Of a stretch of DNA of 64,000 nt, positions 10,780-19,170 are shown in pieces. The position numbers were made by a program, and so were the translations under genes. The first letter of the stretch is position 1; each line of letters opens with the position of its first letter. Source of the stretch: Promethearchaeota archaeon Loki_b32 (GTDB lineage Archaea > Asgardarchaeota > Lokiarchaeia > Sigyniarchaeales > SOKP01); the NCBI GenBank assembly GCA_005223125.1, contig NJBH01000014.1, positions 26,202-90,201 on the forward strand, read 5' to 3'. The notes under the pieces were generated by a model that made no database searches, was not told the origin of the DNA, and saw only the letters and a program-made list of their open reading frames with translations.

Positions 10780-11091
10780 TTAAACCTAACATTTTTTTTT
10801 ATTTTTCAAAATTGTTATTATGAATTTTAATTAACTTAATAAAATATAACGAAGAAATAGTCCAATTTTTATAATCACAATAATGTAAAATGATGAGTTT
10901 TAGAAGTCAGATTTCTTTTGAATAAAATTAATTTAAGTATCAGATTAACTCTCTTAGATAATAGTTTCATATCACCTACATATTATCTAAATTCATTTAC
11001 TATTTAGAAAATTCCTAAATTTTTATATAACTGTTAACCATATTATTTAGTTAAGCAGATTTAAAGAAAGAGTATTGAGATAATAAGAAAA
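10780..11091. other. Divergent intergenic region
   Basis: This 312-base AT-rich region lies between the acyltransferase (leftward) and the HTH/ATP-cone gene (rightward). It holds the TATA-like element and inverted repeat listed separately. No coding sequence is apparent. Confidence 0.5.
11003..11030 (+). promoter_or_regulatory. Putative promoter with overlapping inverted repeat for the HTH/ATP-cone gene
   Basis: TTTATATAA at 11,022-11,030 resembles an archaeal TATA box about 60 nt before the GTG at 11,092. Just upstream, TTTAG (11,003-11,007) and CTAAA (11,015-11,019) form a short inverted repeat where TFB would bind. Because the gene encodes a winged-helix protein, autoregulation is possible. 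This is inference from position only. Confidence 0.3.
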
Positions 11092-13083
11092 GTGGATGCC
11101 GACAAAAAACAAACAATTCTAGAAAAGCAACTTAAGACATTAAGTCAAAAGATTAGAATTGATATATTAAAGAAGCTGAAAAATGCTCAAATTCCATTAT
11201 CATTTTCAAAGCTTCAGAAAGAAGTTTTAGGACATAATCTTTCCACTGTTAATTTATCTTTTCATTTAAACACTTTAAAAAAGAGTGAGTTAATTTTTTC
11301 CTCAGAAGAAGGTTATACAATAACATTCTTAGGAGAACAAATAACAGATAAGATTTTATCTATTGAGGAAATTCTTAATAAACAAAAAAAAACTCGTATG
11401 ATCCGGACTTCAAAATATTCTAAAGAATTATTTGATATGAGCAAAATTGAGGAATATCTTGTAATAGAGGGAGATTTAGAACGTCATTTAGCCAGACAAA
11501 TTGCCCACGAAGTAGAAGAACGTCTTTCTAAAACAAATATAGATTATATGACAGCACCATTAATGCGGGAATATATTAATGGTGTTTTACTAGAAAATGG
11601 TTTAGAAGATGTTAGACACAAGTTAACTCGATTAGGAACGCCCCCTTTTGAAGTATTCCAACTATTTGATTCGAAGAATAAAGAATTAACACCGGGAGGT
11701 TTTATTAAACGGCTAGGATCTGATGTTTCTGAACAGTTTTTACTTTTAAATCTTTTACCTAAAAATCTTGCTGATTTATATCTATCTGGAGAAATTGCTC
11801 TATTGTACTTAAATTATTGGAGTTTAAGGCCATTGAGTTTGTATCTAAATACTAGTACATTAATTGATTATCTTTTTAAAAAATATACATACAATCCCCA
11901 AAATAATAGAAATTGGGCTGAAAGTAACAATTTAATTATTCATTTCATGGATCTTTTATACAAGCTAAGCGAATTTTATTCTGAAGATTTACTTCTAGGT
12001 GATTTTAATACTCACTTCCTCTCTTGTTTTGAAATACCGAAAAATAATTCATTCAATTTTGATCCTTTAACATCTCAGTTGCTCAGATTCAATACCCACT
12101 TTAATGATGACAAATCTCACCTGTCATTAGGGTTTAATAATAAGGGAGAATTAACAGAAGATCATTCAATTCTGAATCAAACTGAGAGGCAATTTCTCAA
12201 TTCATTGAACCTCCAGTGTAGAGATCATATAAGGCCACTGCTGATTTTTAAGTGGTCAAATAATTTATCAACAGATTTGGGAACTAGTTTCTTAAAAAGT
12301 TTTATGACAGATTCTATTAATGGAGATCTCTATATTTGTAATAATAATTATTCAAATATGTTAAATTCAACTATTATTCAAATATCAAATCCTAATGAAA
12401 ATAAAATAATTTTAGACAAGATCTTAATGAATTTACATACAATATCAGTAGAGGCAAATCAAAATGATTCTAAATTTCTAGAACTGGTACAAGATAAATT
12501 GAATTCTATATTTGAATTGTTTAAATATAAAGAGAATTTAGTGCAGAAAAAATTAAATTCTCTTAAGCAATGGAATTTTTTTGTTTCAGAGATTTTTGAC
12601 CAAAAATTTGATGAAATATTTAGGGAATCTATAAAATCAATTAGTTTTTTCGGTTTGAACGAAGCTATTCTAAACCATTGCGGAATTGAACTTGATAGGA
12701 CAGAAAATAGCGAAGTTTTTTCACTTAAAGTTTTATCTTTAATGAAAAAACTAATCAAGGAAAGAAATGAAGTTGATAACAACAATTTTATTTTAAGCCA
12801 ACCTCATTACGATTCTTATCTGAAAAATTCATGGCATAATGGTATCTCACAATACAAACAAAGTATAAATCAATATTCCTCAAGAATAATTCGGAGTGAA
12901 TCAAATCTTTCCATTAAGAAAAAAATCGTATTATATCAAAAATTTCAAAAAATTATTAATGGAGGGACTTTATTTATAGAAAAAATAAGCGAAGATGAAG
13001 TATCATTCCAGAAATGTTTAAATTTACTATTTAATTCCAAAATAAGAGCGATATCTTTTAGAGATTGTTTTACTAAAAAATAG
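11092..13083 (+). CDS. ArsR-like winged helix + ATP-cone + NrdD-like protein; putative dNTP-responsive regulator
   Basis: A 663-residue protein with three parts. Residues about 10-90 form an ArsR-type winged helix (LSQKIRIDILKKL, then STVNLSFHLNTLKKSELI). Residues about 103-183 form an ATP-cone, the nucleotide-sensing domain of ribonucleotide reductases (MIRTSKYSKELFDMSKIEEY to HKLTRLGTPPFEVF). The remainder resembles the N-terminal part of archaeal anaerobic reductase NrdD (SDVSEQFLLLNLLPKNLADL, YLSGEIALLYLNY). The NrdD HIHDLDY-type signature has become ALLYLNY, and there is no glycyl-radical RxCGY motif near the C-terminus, so it is unlikely to be catalytic. I infer a transcription regulator sensing ATP/dATP, analogous to bacterial NrdR. 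The start codon is GTG. Confidence 0.65.
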   Translation: MDADKKQTILEKQLKTLSQKIRIDILKKLKNAQIPLSFSKLQKEVLGHNLSTVNLSFHLNTLKKSELIFSSEEGYTITFLGEQITDKILSIEEILNKQKKTRMIRTSKYSKELFDMSKIEEYLVIEGDLERHLARQIAHEVEERLSKTNIDYMTAPLMREYINGVLLENGLEDVRHKLTRLGTPPFEVFQLFDSKNKELTPGGFIKRLGSDVSEQFLLLNLLPKNLADLYLSGEIALLYLNYWSLRPLSLYLNTSTLIDYLFKKYTYNPQNNRNWAESNNLIIHFMDLLYKLSEFYSEDLLLGDFNTHFLSCFEIPKNNSFNFDPLTSQLLRFNTHFNDDKSHLSLGFNNKGELTEDHSILNQTERQFLNSLNLQCRDHIRPLLIFKWSNNLSTDLGTSFLKSFMTDSINGDLYICNNNYSNMLNSTIIQISNPNENKIILDKILMNLHTISVEANQNDSKFLELVQDKLNSIFELFKYKENLVQKKLNSLKQWNFFVSEIFDQKFDEIFRESIKSISFFGLNEAILNHCGIELDRTENSEVFSLKVLSLMKKLIKERNEVDNNNFILSQPHYDSYLKNSWHNGISQYKQSINQYSSRIIRSESNLSIKKKIVLYQKFQKIINGGTLFIEKISEDEVSFQKCLNLLFNSKIRAISFRDCFTKK

Positions 13084-13114
13084 AAGTAAAAGGTAAAATG
13101 AGTATTCTTAAAAA

Positions 13115-14032
13115 TTATTGGATCATTAACTCCGCTAAGAGAGCTTTCCTCATAGGAATTCCATAATAAGTTTGTTTAAAGTAAATTGCTTTTTCTGAAC
13201 TATCAACACCAGCAGAAATTTCTGTAATTCTTGGTAAGGGATGCAATAATCTGAAATTGTCCTTTGTTCCTTTCAGGTCTTCTTGTTGAAATATGTAAAA
13301 TCCTTTAATCTTTTCGTATTCTTCTAAATCAATAAACCTTTCCTTTTGAATACGTGTCATGTAAAGAACATCTAAAATATTTAATATTTTTCTGTAATTT
13401 GTAATTTCCTTATATTTAACATGGCGCTGTTGTAGGAAATCTCTATCACGATTTCTCATTTTTAACTCTAACGGACTTATGAAGTAAATATTAATGTCAA
13501 AATTTGATAAGAGAATTGAAAGTGAATGGATTGTTCTACCATATTTTAAATCTCCCATTAATCCTATATTCAATCCATCTAAAGCCCCTAATTCTTCAGA
13601 TATAGTTAAAAGATCTAATAACGCCTGCGTTGGATGTTCTCCACTTCCAGATCCTGCGTTAATTATAGGAATTTTAGCAAATTTAGCTGCTAATGTTGCA
13701 GCTCCTTCAAGTGAATGCCTCATTACAATACAATCACTATAATTTTCTACTGTTCTTATTGTATCTGCAATACTTTCTCCTTTTTTAATCGAGGAAACAT
13801 CTCCAGAATGGAATCCAATAACACTACCTCCTAACCTATACATAGCAGATTCAAAACTAAGTCGAGTACGAGTAGATGGTTCAAAAAATAAGGTTGCTAA
13901 GATCTTCCCCTGAAGAAGATTTGAGTTTTTAATTTTAATCATTTCTTTGCCTTTCTTTAGAATGTACTCAATATCTTCTCGATCAAATTGCTTAGCACTT
14001 ATGATACCTTCGCTAAATTTATCTTTGAACAT
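13115..14032 (-). CDS. pyrB: Aspartate carbamoyltransferase catalytic subunit
   Basis: A 305-residue ATCase that joins carbamoyl phosphate and aspartate in pyrimidine synthesis. The carbamoyl-phosphate loop FEPSTRTRLSFESAM is near residue 51. VMRHSLEGAA, HPTQALLDLLTI and LHPLPRITEISAGVD are all present, which separates it from ornithine carbamoyltransferase. The usual archaeal partner, regulatory chain PyrI, is not adjacent. It is convergent with the HTH/ATP-cone gene, leaving 31 nt between the stop codons; both concern nucleotide metabolism, which may be coincidence. Confidence 0.93.
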   Translation of the reverse strand: MFKDKFSEGIISAKQFDREDIEYILKKGKEMIKIKNSNLLQGKILATLFFEPSTRTRLSFESAMYRLGGSVIGFHSGDVSSIKKGESIADTIRTVENYSDCIVMRHSLEGAATLAAKFAKIPIINAGSGSGEHPTQALLDLLTISEELGALDGLNIGLMGDLKYGRTIHSLSILLSNFDINIYFISPLELKMRNRDRDFLQQRHVKYKEITNYRKILNILDVLYMTRIQKERFIDLEEYEKIKGFYIFQQEDLKGTKDNFRLLHPLPRITEISAGVDSSEKAIYFKQTYYGIPMRKALLAELMIQ

Positions 14033-14144
14033 TTAAAATCTCATTCAATATGTTTTTATTAACATTATGTAAATAAGATTTAAATTATTTTTTATTATGC
14101 GATGGTTATTCAAAAAGAACCAACAGAACTAATAAAATTTAATA

Positions 14145-14154
14145 TTTATAAATA
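14145..14154 (+). promoter_or_regulatory. TATA-like element for the L44e-S27e operon
   Basis: TTTATAAATA lies 40 nt before the L44e ATG. The spacing would leave a short leader that contains AAAGGT (14,178-14,183), a weak Shine-Dalgarno. Confidence 0.4.
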
Positions 14155-14193
14155 ATTATTAAATTTAATCTTAAAGTTAAAGGTCACTGATTA

Positions 14194-14475
14194 ATGAAGT
14201 ACCCAAGAACTATCAATAGATATTGTCCAAACTGTAGATCACATAAAAAGCATAGTGTCTCTCTATACAAAAAAGGCCAAGAAAGAGCTATGAATCATGG
14301 ACGCAGAAGACTAGAAAAAAAGAAGCGGGGTTATGGTAGTTTTCCGAAACCGATATTTCACCGCAATTCGAAGATAAATAAGAGATCTACTCCATTATTA
14401 GAATGTAGTGAATGTGGCAAGAAACAGTATGCCAAGTCTTATCGTGTAAAACGACTCGAATTACAAGAAGTTTAA
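14194..14475 (+). CDS. rpl44e: Ribosomal protein L44e (eL42)
   Basis: A 93-residue large-subunit protein near the E-site. It has the four zinc-binding cysteines in pairs: YCPNCRSHKKHSVSLYKKGQ at the N-terminus and LLECSECGKKQYAKSYRVKR at the C-terminus, separated by a very basic middle. It is followed 15 nt later by S27e, the usual archaeal pair. Confidence 0.95.
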   Translation: MKYPRTINRYCPNCRSHKKHSVSLYKKGQERAMNHGRRRLEKKKRGYGSFPKPIFHRNSKINKRSTPLLECSECGKKQYAKSYRVKRLELQEV

Positions 14476-14490
14476 AAAAAGTGAGCAATT

Positions 14491-14697
14491 ATGGTACATA
14501 AAAGAGAAGAAAAAGAACTTATTCCATATCCAAAAAGTAGATTTTTACGTGTAAAATGTTTGAATTGTGGAAACCAACAAATCATTTTTGGCTGTTCTGC
14601 AACAGATGTAGAATGTTTAGTTTGCGGAAAAACTTTACTCCAATCCACTGGGGGTAAAGCCAGAATTTTAACTAAAATACTGGAAGTTTTATCCTAA
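14491..14697 (+). CDS. rps27e: Ribosomal protein S27e (eS27)
   Basis: A 68-residue zinc-ribbon small-subunit protein. The cysteines are [20 protein letters not shown] (CxxC) and [18 protein letters not shown] (CxxC), with the TGGKA ending characteristic of S27e. In most archaea aIF2-alpha and Nop10 follow directly; here they lie about 8.3 kb away at 22,986-24,059 on the other strand, and replication genes sit between. Confidence 0.95.
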   Translation: MVHKREEKELIPYPKSRFLRVKCLNCGNQQIIFGCSATDVECLVCGKTLLQSTGGKARILTKILEVLS

Positions 14698-14814
14698 AAA
14701 GTTAAATTTCTCCAATATTCTATTATATTTTTCATCCGGTTATATTTTAATCGTGAGAAAATTCTATCACATAATTACTCTGCTCTTTACTTATTATATA
14801 AATAAGAAAAAAAA

Positions 14815-15621
14815 TTAATTAAATCCTTTAAAGTGTTTGAATGGACGAGGGGGCGTGCGATAGAAAGTTTCATCAGGATAACCGATAGTAAATGCACCCA
14901 ATTGTTTAGCTCTTATTCGTGCTAATTTCATAATTTTAGGGTCTAATTCCATACCAACTTGGGTCCATCCATTCCAGCAGGTACCTAATCCAAGTGAATG
15001 TGCTGCTAACCGACCATAAGTAACTATATTGGCGATATTTTGAATCCCAATTACGTTATATAGCTGTGAATATACAATAATTACATGAGGTGCATCAAAA
15101 TAAACAGGAACTTCGAATTCTTTAGCAAGGTATGCAAGTCTCTCACCATATAACCAACCCCAAGCTTTATCGTTTGTAATTGTTTCTTGAATGGTATCCG
15201 ATAATATTTTCATTTGTTCTTTATCAGAAATAATCATAAAGGATTCCGATCGCATATTTCGTCCAGTTGGAGCGCATTGCATCGCAGTGAATACTTTTTG
15301 TAATAAATCACTCGATACTTTTTCTTCTTTATATTTTCTTATTGATCGATGTGCTTGAAAGAAAGGATACAAATTATCATAAGATATTATTTCTTCAGGC
15401 TTGTTTATCCCTTTAAATTCATAAATTTCGCCCATATCTTCAAAAAGAACAGCATCTTCAGGACATATAGCAATACAATGACCACATCTTATGCACATTA
15501 GGTTTGGATCTTCATATTTAAGATTTTCTCCCCCATCAACTTTAAATAAGCGTCTAGGGCATGTAGTTATGCAAATATCACATCTATTACATTTTTCATA
15601 ATCAATACCTAGTATTGGCAT
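14815..15621 (-). CDS. Nitroreductase-family flavoprotein with N-terminal 2[4Fe-4S] ferredoxin domain
   Basis: A 268-residue fusion. Residues 1-60 form a ferredoxin domain with two clusters (CNRCDICITTCP near residue 11 and CIRCGHCIAICPED near residue 43). The rest is an FMN-binding nitroreductase fold: FFQAHRSIRKYKEEKV (flavin contact), MQCAPTGRNMRSESFMIIS, and LAAHSLGLGTCWNGWTQVG near the end. Electrons from reduced ferredoxin or internal clusters would pass to FMN. Such fusions are common in anaerobes. The substrate is unknown. It is a single gene. Confidence 0.88.
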   Translation of the reverse strand: MPILGIDYEKCNRCDICITTCPRRLFKVDGGENLKYEDPNLMCIRCGHCIAICPEDAVLFEDMGEIYEFKGINKPEEIISYDNLYPFFQAHRSIRKYKEEKVSSDLLQKVFTAMQCAPTGRNMRSESFMIISDKEQMKILSDTIQETITNDKAWGWLYGERLAYLAKEFEVPVYFDAPHVIIVYSQLYNVIGIQNIANIVTYGRLAAHSLGLGTCWNGWTQVGMELDPKIMKLARIRAKQLGAFTIGYPDETFYRTPPRPFKHFKGFN

Positions 15622-15993
15622 TTATCACTCACTTCTAAATTATTTAATAAGAATTAAATGTATTTTCTTAAATAATTATCATCTTCTAACAAAAAGAAAA
15701 AGGAAAAAAATTGTATAAATTTAAATTAAATTCATTTTTTTCTAAAAATTCCTTTGCATTTAAAAATGAGAACGCTGATTAAAGGAGTATTCCAACCAAA
15801 ATTTGTACATGGGTTATTTGGTACCTTACTTGCTGGCATGCAAGTCAATGATATAATGCTCGATCGTAAAGTAATGGATGGAAATGCGAGATTGAAAATA
15901 TAACTTAATTATTTTATTTATATGTTCGTGAAACCGCTCTTTCACGTAAATTCTTTAATATCTCAGTAACATAGAATTAATTATTAAATTCAA
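15622..15993. other. Intergenic region holding a 45-codon frame
   Basis: This 372-base region lies between two leftward genes. A plus-strand frame at 15,766-15,903 (ATG to TAA) encodes a protein-like peptide beginning MRTLIKGVFQPKFVHGLFGT and containing LLAGMQVNDIML. The frame is also open for several codons before the ATG. It may be a small gene or the end of a decayed one; no family is recognised. The rest is AT-rich without visible features. Confidence 0.35.
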
Positions 15994-16332
15994 TTAATAT
16001 TCGCGCCAAGTATATTTACATTTAGTACATCTAAAAAAATGAGTACTTGGTTCGTCAGCACTCCTCATCTGTTTCTGCCAAGTTTCAGCTTCCTTATTAT
16101 TACACTTTGGACAATACTTTTTTGCTTTAGGATATACTGAAATTTTATCCTCTTCTGTGATAATTACTAAATTATTTTCTAACGCCTGTTTCTTTTTTTG
16201 AACATTAATTTCTATTTTTTTATTATCTGTTAATACTTCTCTTTGATAACCACAGTTGCACATTAAAAAGGATTTATCACTATCTATTCTCTTACGCAAC
16301 AAGTTTGAACAATCAGGGCAAAACTCAACCAT
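15994..16332 (-). CDS. tfs: Transcription factor S (TFIIS/Rpb9-like RNA cleavage factor)
   Basis: A 112-residue protein with two zinc ribbons. The N-terminal Rpb9-like one is CPDCSNLLRKRIDS then MCNCGYQRE. The C-terminal TFIIS-like one starts KKYCPKCNNKEAETWQKQ and ends FRCTKCKYTWREY. The acidic hairpin RSADEPST carries the Asp-Glu pair that stimulates transcript cleavage by stalled RNA polymerase, so this is an active cleavage factor. In archaea tfs commonly sits near PCNA, as here. Confidence 0.94.
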   Translation of the reverse strand: MVEFCPDCSNLLRKRIDSDKSFLMCNCGYQREVLTDNKKIEINVQKKKQALENNLVIITEEDKISVYPKAKKYCPKCNNKEAETWQKQMRSADEPSTHFFRCTKCKYTWREY

Positions 16333-16409
16333 ATTGATTTTATTCCTTTTTTTTCTGTAATTATATCCTTTAAAAATAACAATATTTAAAAAATTTTATC
16401 ATATCGATA

Positions 16410-16527
16410 AATACTTAGAATATATATTAAAGAGAATCCGAAAACCAATCCCAAGTTTAATATTTATCATTTTTTCTTTAAAGATCCTAATGGATATACA
16501 ATTGAAATTCAAAGGTTTTTAGATTAA
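16410..16527 (+). pseudogene. Remnant of a VOC/glyoxalase-superfamily protein C-terminus
   Basis: A plus-strand frame ending with TAA at 16,525-16,527 reads KFNIYHFFFKDPNGYTIEIQ plus RFLD. The pattern F-F-x-D-P-[ND]-G-x-x-I-E-I is the last beta strand of glyoxalase/bleomycin-resistance (VOC) proteins and carries the metal-binding Glu. No start codon or upstream domain exists, so only the end of a former gene remains between tfs and the OB-fold gene. Confidence 0.5.
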
Positions 16528-16553
16528 TAGTAGAATCTTGAAAAGAAAAGCTA

Positions 16554-16880
16554 TTATACTAAATCTAATTCTTTTTTAAGCTGATATAATTTTTGATAAT
16601 ATTCGAAATTTAATGTATTCATATCTTGGACTATATCCGCATTAATTACCTTTTCTCCAGTAGCTTGGAGTTCTAGGTCTCCTATAACATTGATTAAATC
16701 ATCTTCTTTAAAGTTAAAGTCACCAATGGTTTTGAGACTAACATTTATATCACCAGTTTTATCTTCTAAAATAATATGACTATCATTAACTCTATTTTTA
16801 ATATATCCAGTTACTTGGATTCGCTCATCATCTATAGTTATATCCTTAATTATTCTTTGCTTCGCATACTGAAATGACAT
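16554..16880 (-). CDS. OB-fold nucleic-acid-binding protein (RPA/SSB-related)
   Basis: A 108-residue protein consisting of one OB fold: QRIIKDITIDDERIQVTGYI, then HIILEDKTGDINVSLK and LINVIGDLELQATGEKVINA, followed by a C-terminal helix (FEYYQKLYQLKKELDL). The opening resembles the single-strand-binding core of RPA32-type subunits (a valley of beta strands starting I.D...ddERV.V.GyV). It is divergent from PCNA and next to replication genes, which suggests a small replication or repair ssDNA-binding subunit. Family membership is by pattern only. Confidence 0.65.
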   Translation of the reverse strand: MSFQYAKQRIIKDITIDDERIQVTGYIKNRVNDSHIILEDKTGDINVSLKTIGDFNFKEDDLINVIGDLELQATGEKVINADIVQDMNTLNFEYYQKLYQLKKELDLV

Positions 16881-17038
16881 TTTTTTTTTTTAAAAATAGG
16901 AATCATTCAATTATATAATTAATACAAATTTGAAAATTTAAGATAGGTATAAATAATTAATTTAAAACCTAAAATTGGTATTATTAAAAGACTAATATCA
17001 AACATTATTAATAATCCGAATTAAACAATATTATCTTA

Positions 17039-17046
17039 TTTATAAT
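17039..17046 (+). promoter_or_regulatory. TATA-like element for PCNA
   Basis: TTTATAAT lies 23-30 nt before the ATG at 17,069. This is the spacing expected for a leaderless or nearly leaderless archaeal mRNA. Confidence 0.4.
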
Positions 17047-17068
17047 GGAATAAAATTAATGAAAGAAT

Positions 17069-17872
17069 ATGACTTTTACGTTAAAATTAGAAAATAGTCG
17101 GATTTTGAAAGGGATAGTCGAAACTCTAGCGAGTATTATTGATGAAACTGAATTTCGAGTTACTCCTAAAGAGTTTACAATTTCAGCGATGGATCCTAGT
17201 AGAATATGTTTACTTAAACTATCAATTAAAAAGGAGAATTTTGATGAATACCAATGTGATAAAGATTCAAAAGTTGGGTTAAACTTGGATGATTTAGATA
17301 AGATTTTAAAACGAAGTGCAGCAAATGATTCTGTAGAAATTGATTTTAATGAAGCTGAACAGAAAATAAAAATAAAAATGGCACGAGAGGGTATGACTCG
17401 TACACGAACCTTTAGTTTAGCTTTGTTGGATATCGATATTGAAGAAATTCCTATGGATAATTTATTGAGAATTGAATATCCTTCAAAATGGGTAATTGAA
17501 CCGGAATTCTTAGTTGAAGCAATAAAAGATGCTGAAATTTATTCTGAAATTCTTAATATGATTGCTGAAGAGGGAAAAGGATTGGTGTTTAGTTCAACAG
17601 GTCAAATTGGTGAAATGGAATATGATCTTAGCGAAGATGATTTAATAGAGACGGATATTAATGGAAAGAGTAGTGGAGCATATTCATTAACATTTTTAAA
17701 AGCAATCTTAAAAATAGCATCTATCACAGAAAAGTTAGAAATCTCTTTAAAGACGGATCATCCCTTAAAAATGATCTTTAATCTTCTTGAGGGTGGCGAA
17801 TTAAGTTACTTCTTAGCACCGAGAGTCGAAGAAGCTGAATTTGCAGATGAAGATGATATGGATGAATTTTAA
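17069..17872 (+). CDS. pcn: PCNA sliding clamp
   Basis: A 267-residue clamp that tethers polymerases and other enzymes to DNA. It shows typical archaeal PCNA features: a start MTFTLKLENSRILKGIVETL, ISAMDPSRICLLKLSI near residue 38, LNLDDLDKILKRS at 76, the acidic interdomain connector region, and KTDHPLKMIFNLLEGGELSY then FLAPRVEE at the C-terminus. An acidic tail (EFADEDDMDEF) ends it. It belongs to the known archaeal association of replication genes (PCNA, primase, GINS) with L44e, S27e, aIF2-alpha and Nop10. Confidence 0.96.
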   Translation: MTFTLKLENSRILKGIVETLASIIDETEFRVTPKEFTISAMDPSRICLLKLSIKKENFDEYQCDKDSKVGLNLDDLDKILKRSAANDSVEIDFNEAEQKIKIKMAREGMTRTRTFSLALLDIDIEEIPMDNLLRIEYPSKWVIEPEFLVEAIKDAEIYSEILNMIAEEGKGLVFSSTGQIGEMEYDLSEDDLIETDINGKSSGAYSLTFLKAILKIASITEKLEISLKTDHPLKMIFNLLEGGELSYFLAPRVEEAEFADEDDMDEF

Positions 17873-17880
17873 TTTTTTTT
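17873..17880 (+). terminator. T-tract terminator after PCNA
   Basis: Eight consecutive T residues follow immediately after the stop codon of PCNA. Archaeal termination often uses such T runs without a hairpin. Confidence 0.4.
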
Positions 17881-18151
17881 ATGTAACTGTAACTACAACG
17901 AAAAAATCGAAAATACGATAAAATAATGAAAAAACTTTTTATATTTTTAAATTATTGAATCATCTAATTTCGATGTTTTTTGAATTTCCTTAACTTTCTT
18001 TCTTAATAAATTCAGTATCATTAAGGGAGTTAAATAAAAAAGTAATGTTAAATATTATTAACATCCCATAGAAGCTTATTATACACCTTATTCCTTTTGT
18101 TTTTTGATCAATTCGAAACTTTTAAATACCCATGTTAAATATAGTAACACA
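17881..18151. other. Intergenic region between PCNA and the PH/HTH operon
   Basis: This AT-rich stretch contains the promoter at 18,114-18,128 listed separately. No gene-like sequence is seen before the small frame at 18,152. Confidence 0.4.
18114..18128 (+). promoter_or_regulatory. BRE/TATA promoter of the regulator operon
   Basis: CGAAACT followed by TTTAAATA has the purine-rich BRE plus TATA arrangement of archaeal promoters. It lies 24-31 nt before the ATG of the small frame at 18,152, so transcription should start at or close to that ATG. Confidence 0.5.
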
Positions 18152-18259
18152 ATGAATGATCATTTTTTAAATCGATTGGTTAGAAAGATAATACCCCCCG
18201 ATAAAAATGATTTTCAGAATTTAACATTTAAGAAATTGGTGAAAAAAAAAAATGAGTAA
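18152..18259 (+). CDS. 35-residue leader peptide overlapping the next gene
   Basis: The frame begins with an ATG (MNDHFLNRLVRKIIPPDKND...) placed exactly where a leaderless transcript from the 18,114-18,128 promoter would start. It ends with TAA at 18,257-18,259, overlapping the next gene's ATG (18,252) by eight bases. This arrangement would couple translation of the downstream regulator to this basic peptide. It may be a small protein in its own right. No homologue is recognised. Confidence 0.45.
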   Translation: MNDHFLNRLVRKIIPPDKNDFQNLTFKKLVKKKNE

Positions 18260-19097
18260 AGAAAAAAATTCATATAAAGGTAGTATTTCTAGCTCTTATA
18301 AAACCAAAGAACTGCTAAAAAACACAATTTTACTTGGTATTATTGCTACCGCAGGAGCGTTTTTTACATGGTGGATCATGCTTATGATATTTACTGACGG
18401 TCTTGAGAAAAGTGTTGTGGTTCCTATTGAAGTGACATATTTAGTCTTCATAATCGTTTATAGCGTATTTATAACGATAATAGTTCTCATATATCTCTAT
18501 AATACGGCGTATGTCAAGAATTTTAGCTACAAAATTTCAGAGGATCACATTGTCATAAAACATGGAGTTCTTACTAAAATAGTCGCTACCATCCCCTACA
18601 GTAGAATTCAGAATATTAACATCGTTAATGGGGTGTTTGACAGGATGTTTAAGACTTTTACGGTGAAAATCGAGACTGCGGGTTCAAGTGCAGCAGCAGC
18701 AAGCGCTAAGAGCGGTCATGTCAAGCCTGAGGGCTATATTCCTGGCTTAAAGGATCCAAAGACCATCGAGAAGAAGATTAAGGAGATGATGACGAAGTAT
18801 TCAGCAGTTCCAAGTAGCCTTGAAGACAAAATCTTTAAACCTGAAGAGTTGGCGTTTGATAATTTTATCAGCTATATCCTTTCGAAGATGCGGGAAGGCG
18901 AGAAATTAAAGACCAGTATAACGGAATTACGCGAAAAAGCTAATCTTTCTGCTGCTGACTTAGCCGAGAAGGTTGGTGTTCCACTTCAGACGATTAATTA
19001 CTTAGCTGAAGGGCGATATAACCCAAGCCTAGCATTGACCTATAAGATTGCGGAAGTATTACACTGTAAAATAGAAGATTTGTTTAAATTAGTCTAA
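18252..19097 (+). CDS. Membrane-anchored bacterial-PH-domain protein fused to an XRE helix-turn-helix
   Basis: A 281-residue protein. Two membrane helices (about residues 28-48 and 62-86) precede a bPH2 (YdbS-like) domain: FSYKISEDHIVIKHGVLTKI then ATIPYSRIQNINIVNGVFDR. An Ala/Ser-rich linker and a short helical stretch follow. The C-terminal 65 residues form a Cro/CI-type helix-turn-helix (ITELREKANLSAADLAEKVG, TINYLAEGRYNPSLALTYKI). A DNA-binding domain tied to a membrane PH module is an unusual fusion. Local codon use is visibly more GC-rich than in neighbouring genes, which hints at transfer. It is followed 73 nt later by another XRE protein. Confidence 0.75.
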   Translation: MSKEKNSYKGSISSSYKTKELLKNTILLGIIATAGAFFTWWIMLMIFTDGLEKSVVVPIEVTYLVFIIVYSVFITIIVLIYLYNTAYVKNFSYKISEDHIVIKHGVLTKIVATIPYSRIQNINIVNGVFDRMFKTFTVKIETAGSSAAAASAKSGHVKPEGYIPGLKDPKTIEKKIKEMMTKYSAVPSSLEDKIFKPEELAFDNFISYILSKMREGEKLKTSITELREKANLSAADLAEKVGVPLQTINYLAEGRYNPSLALTYKIAEVLHCKIEDLFKLV

Positions 19098-19170
19098 AAA
19101 TTCAATATTTTTTTTAATTATTATTACAATTATTAAGATTCTGGAAAGAGTAATGGATTGGTGAGACAGC

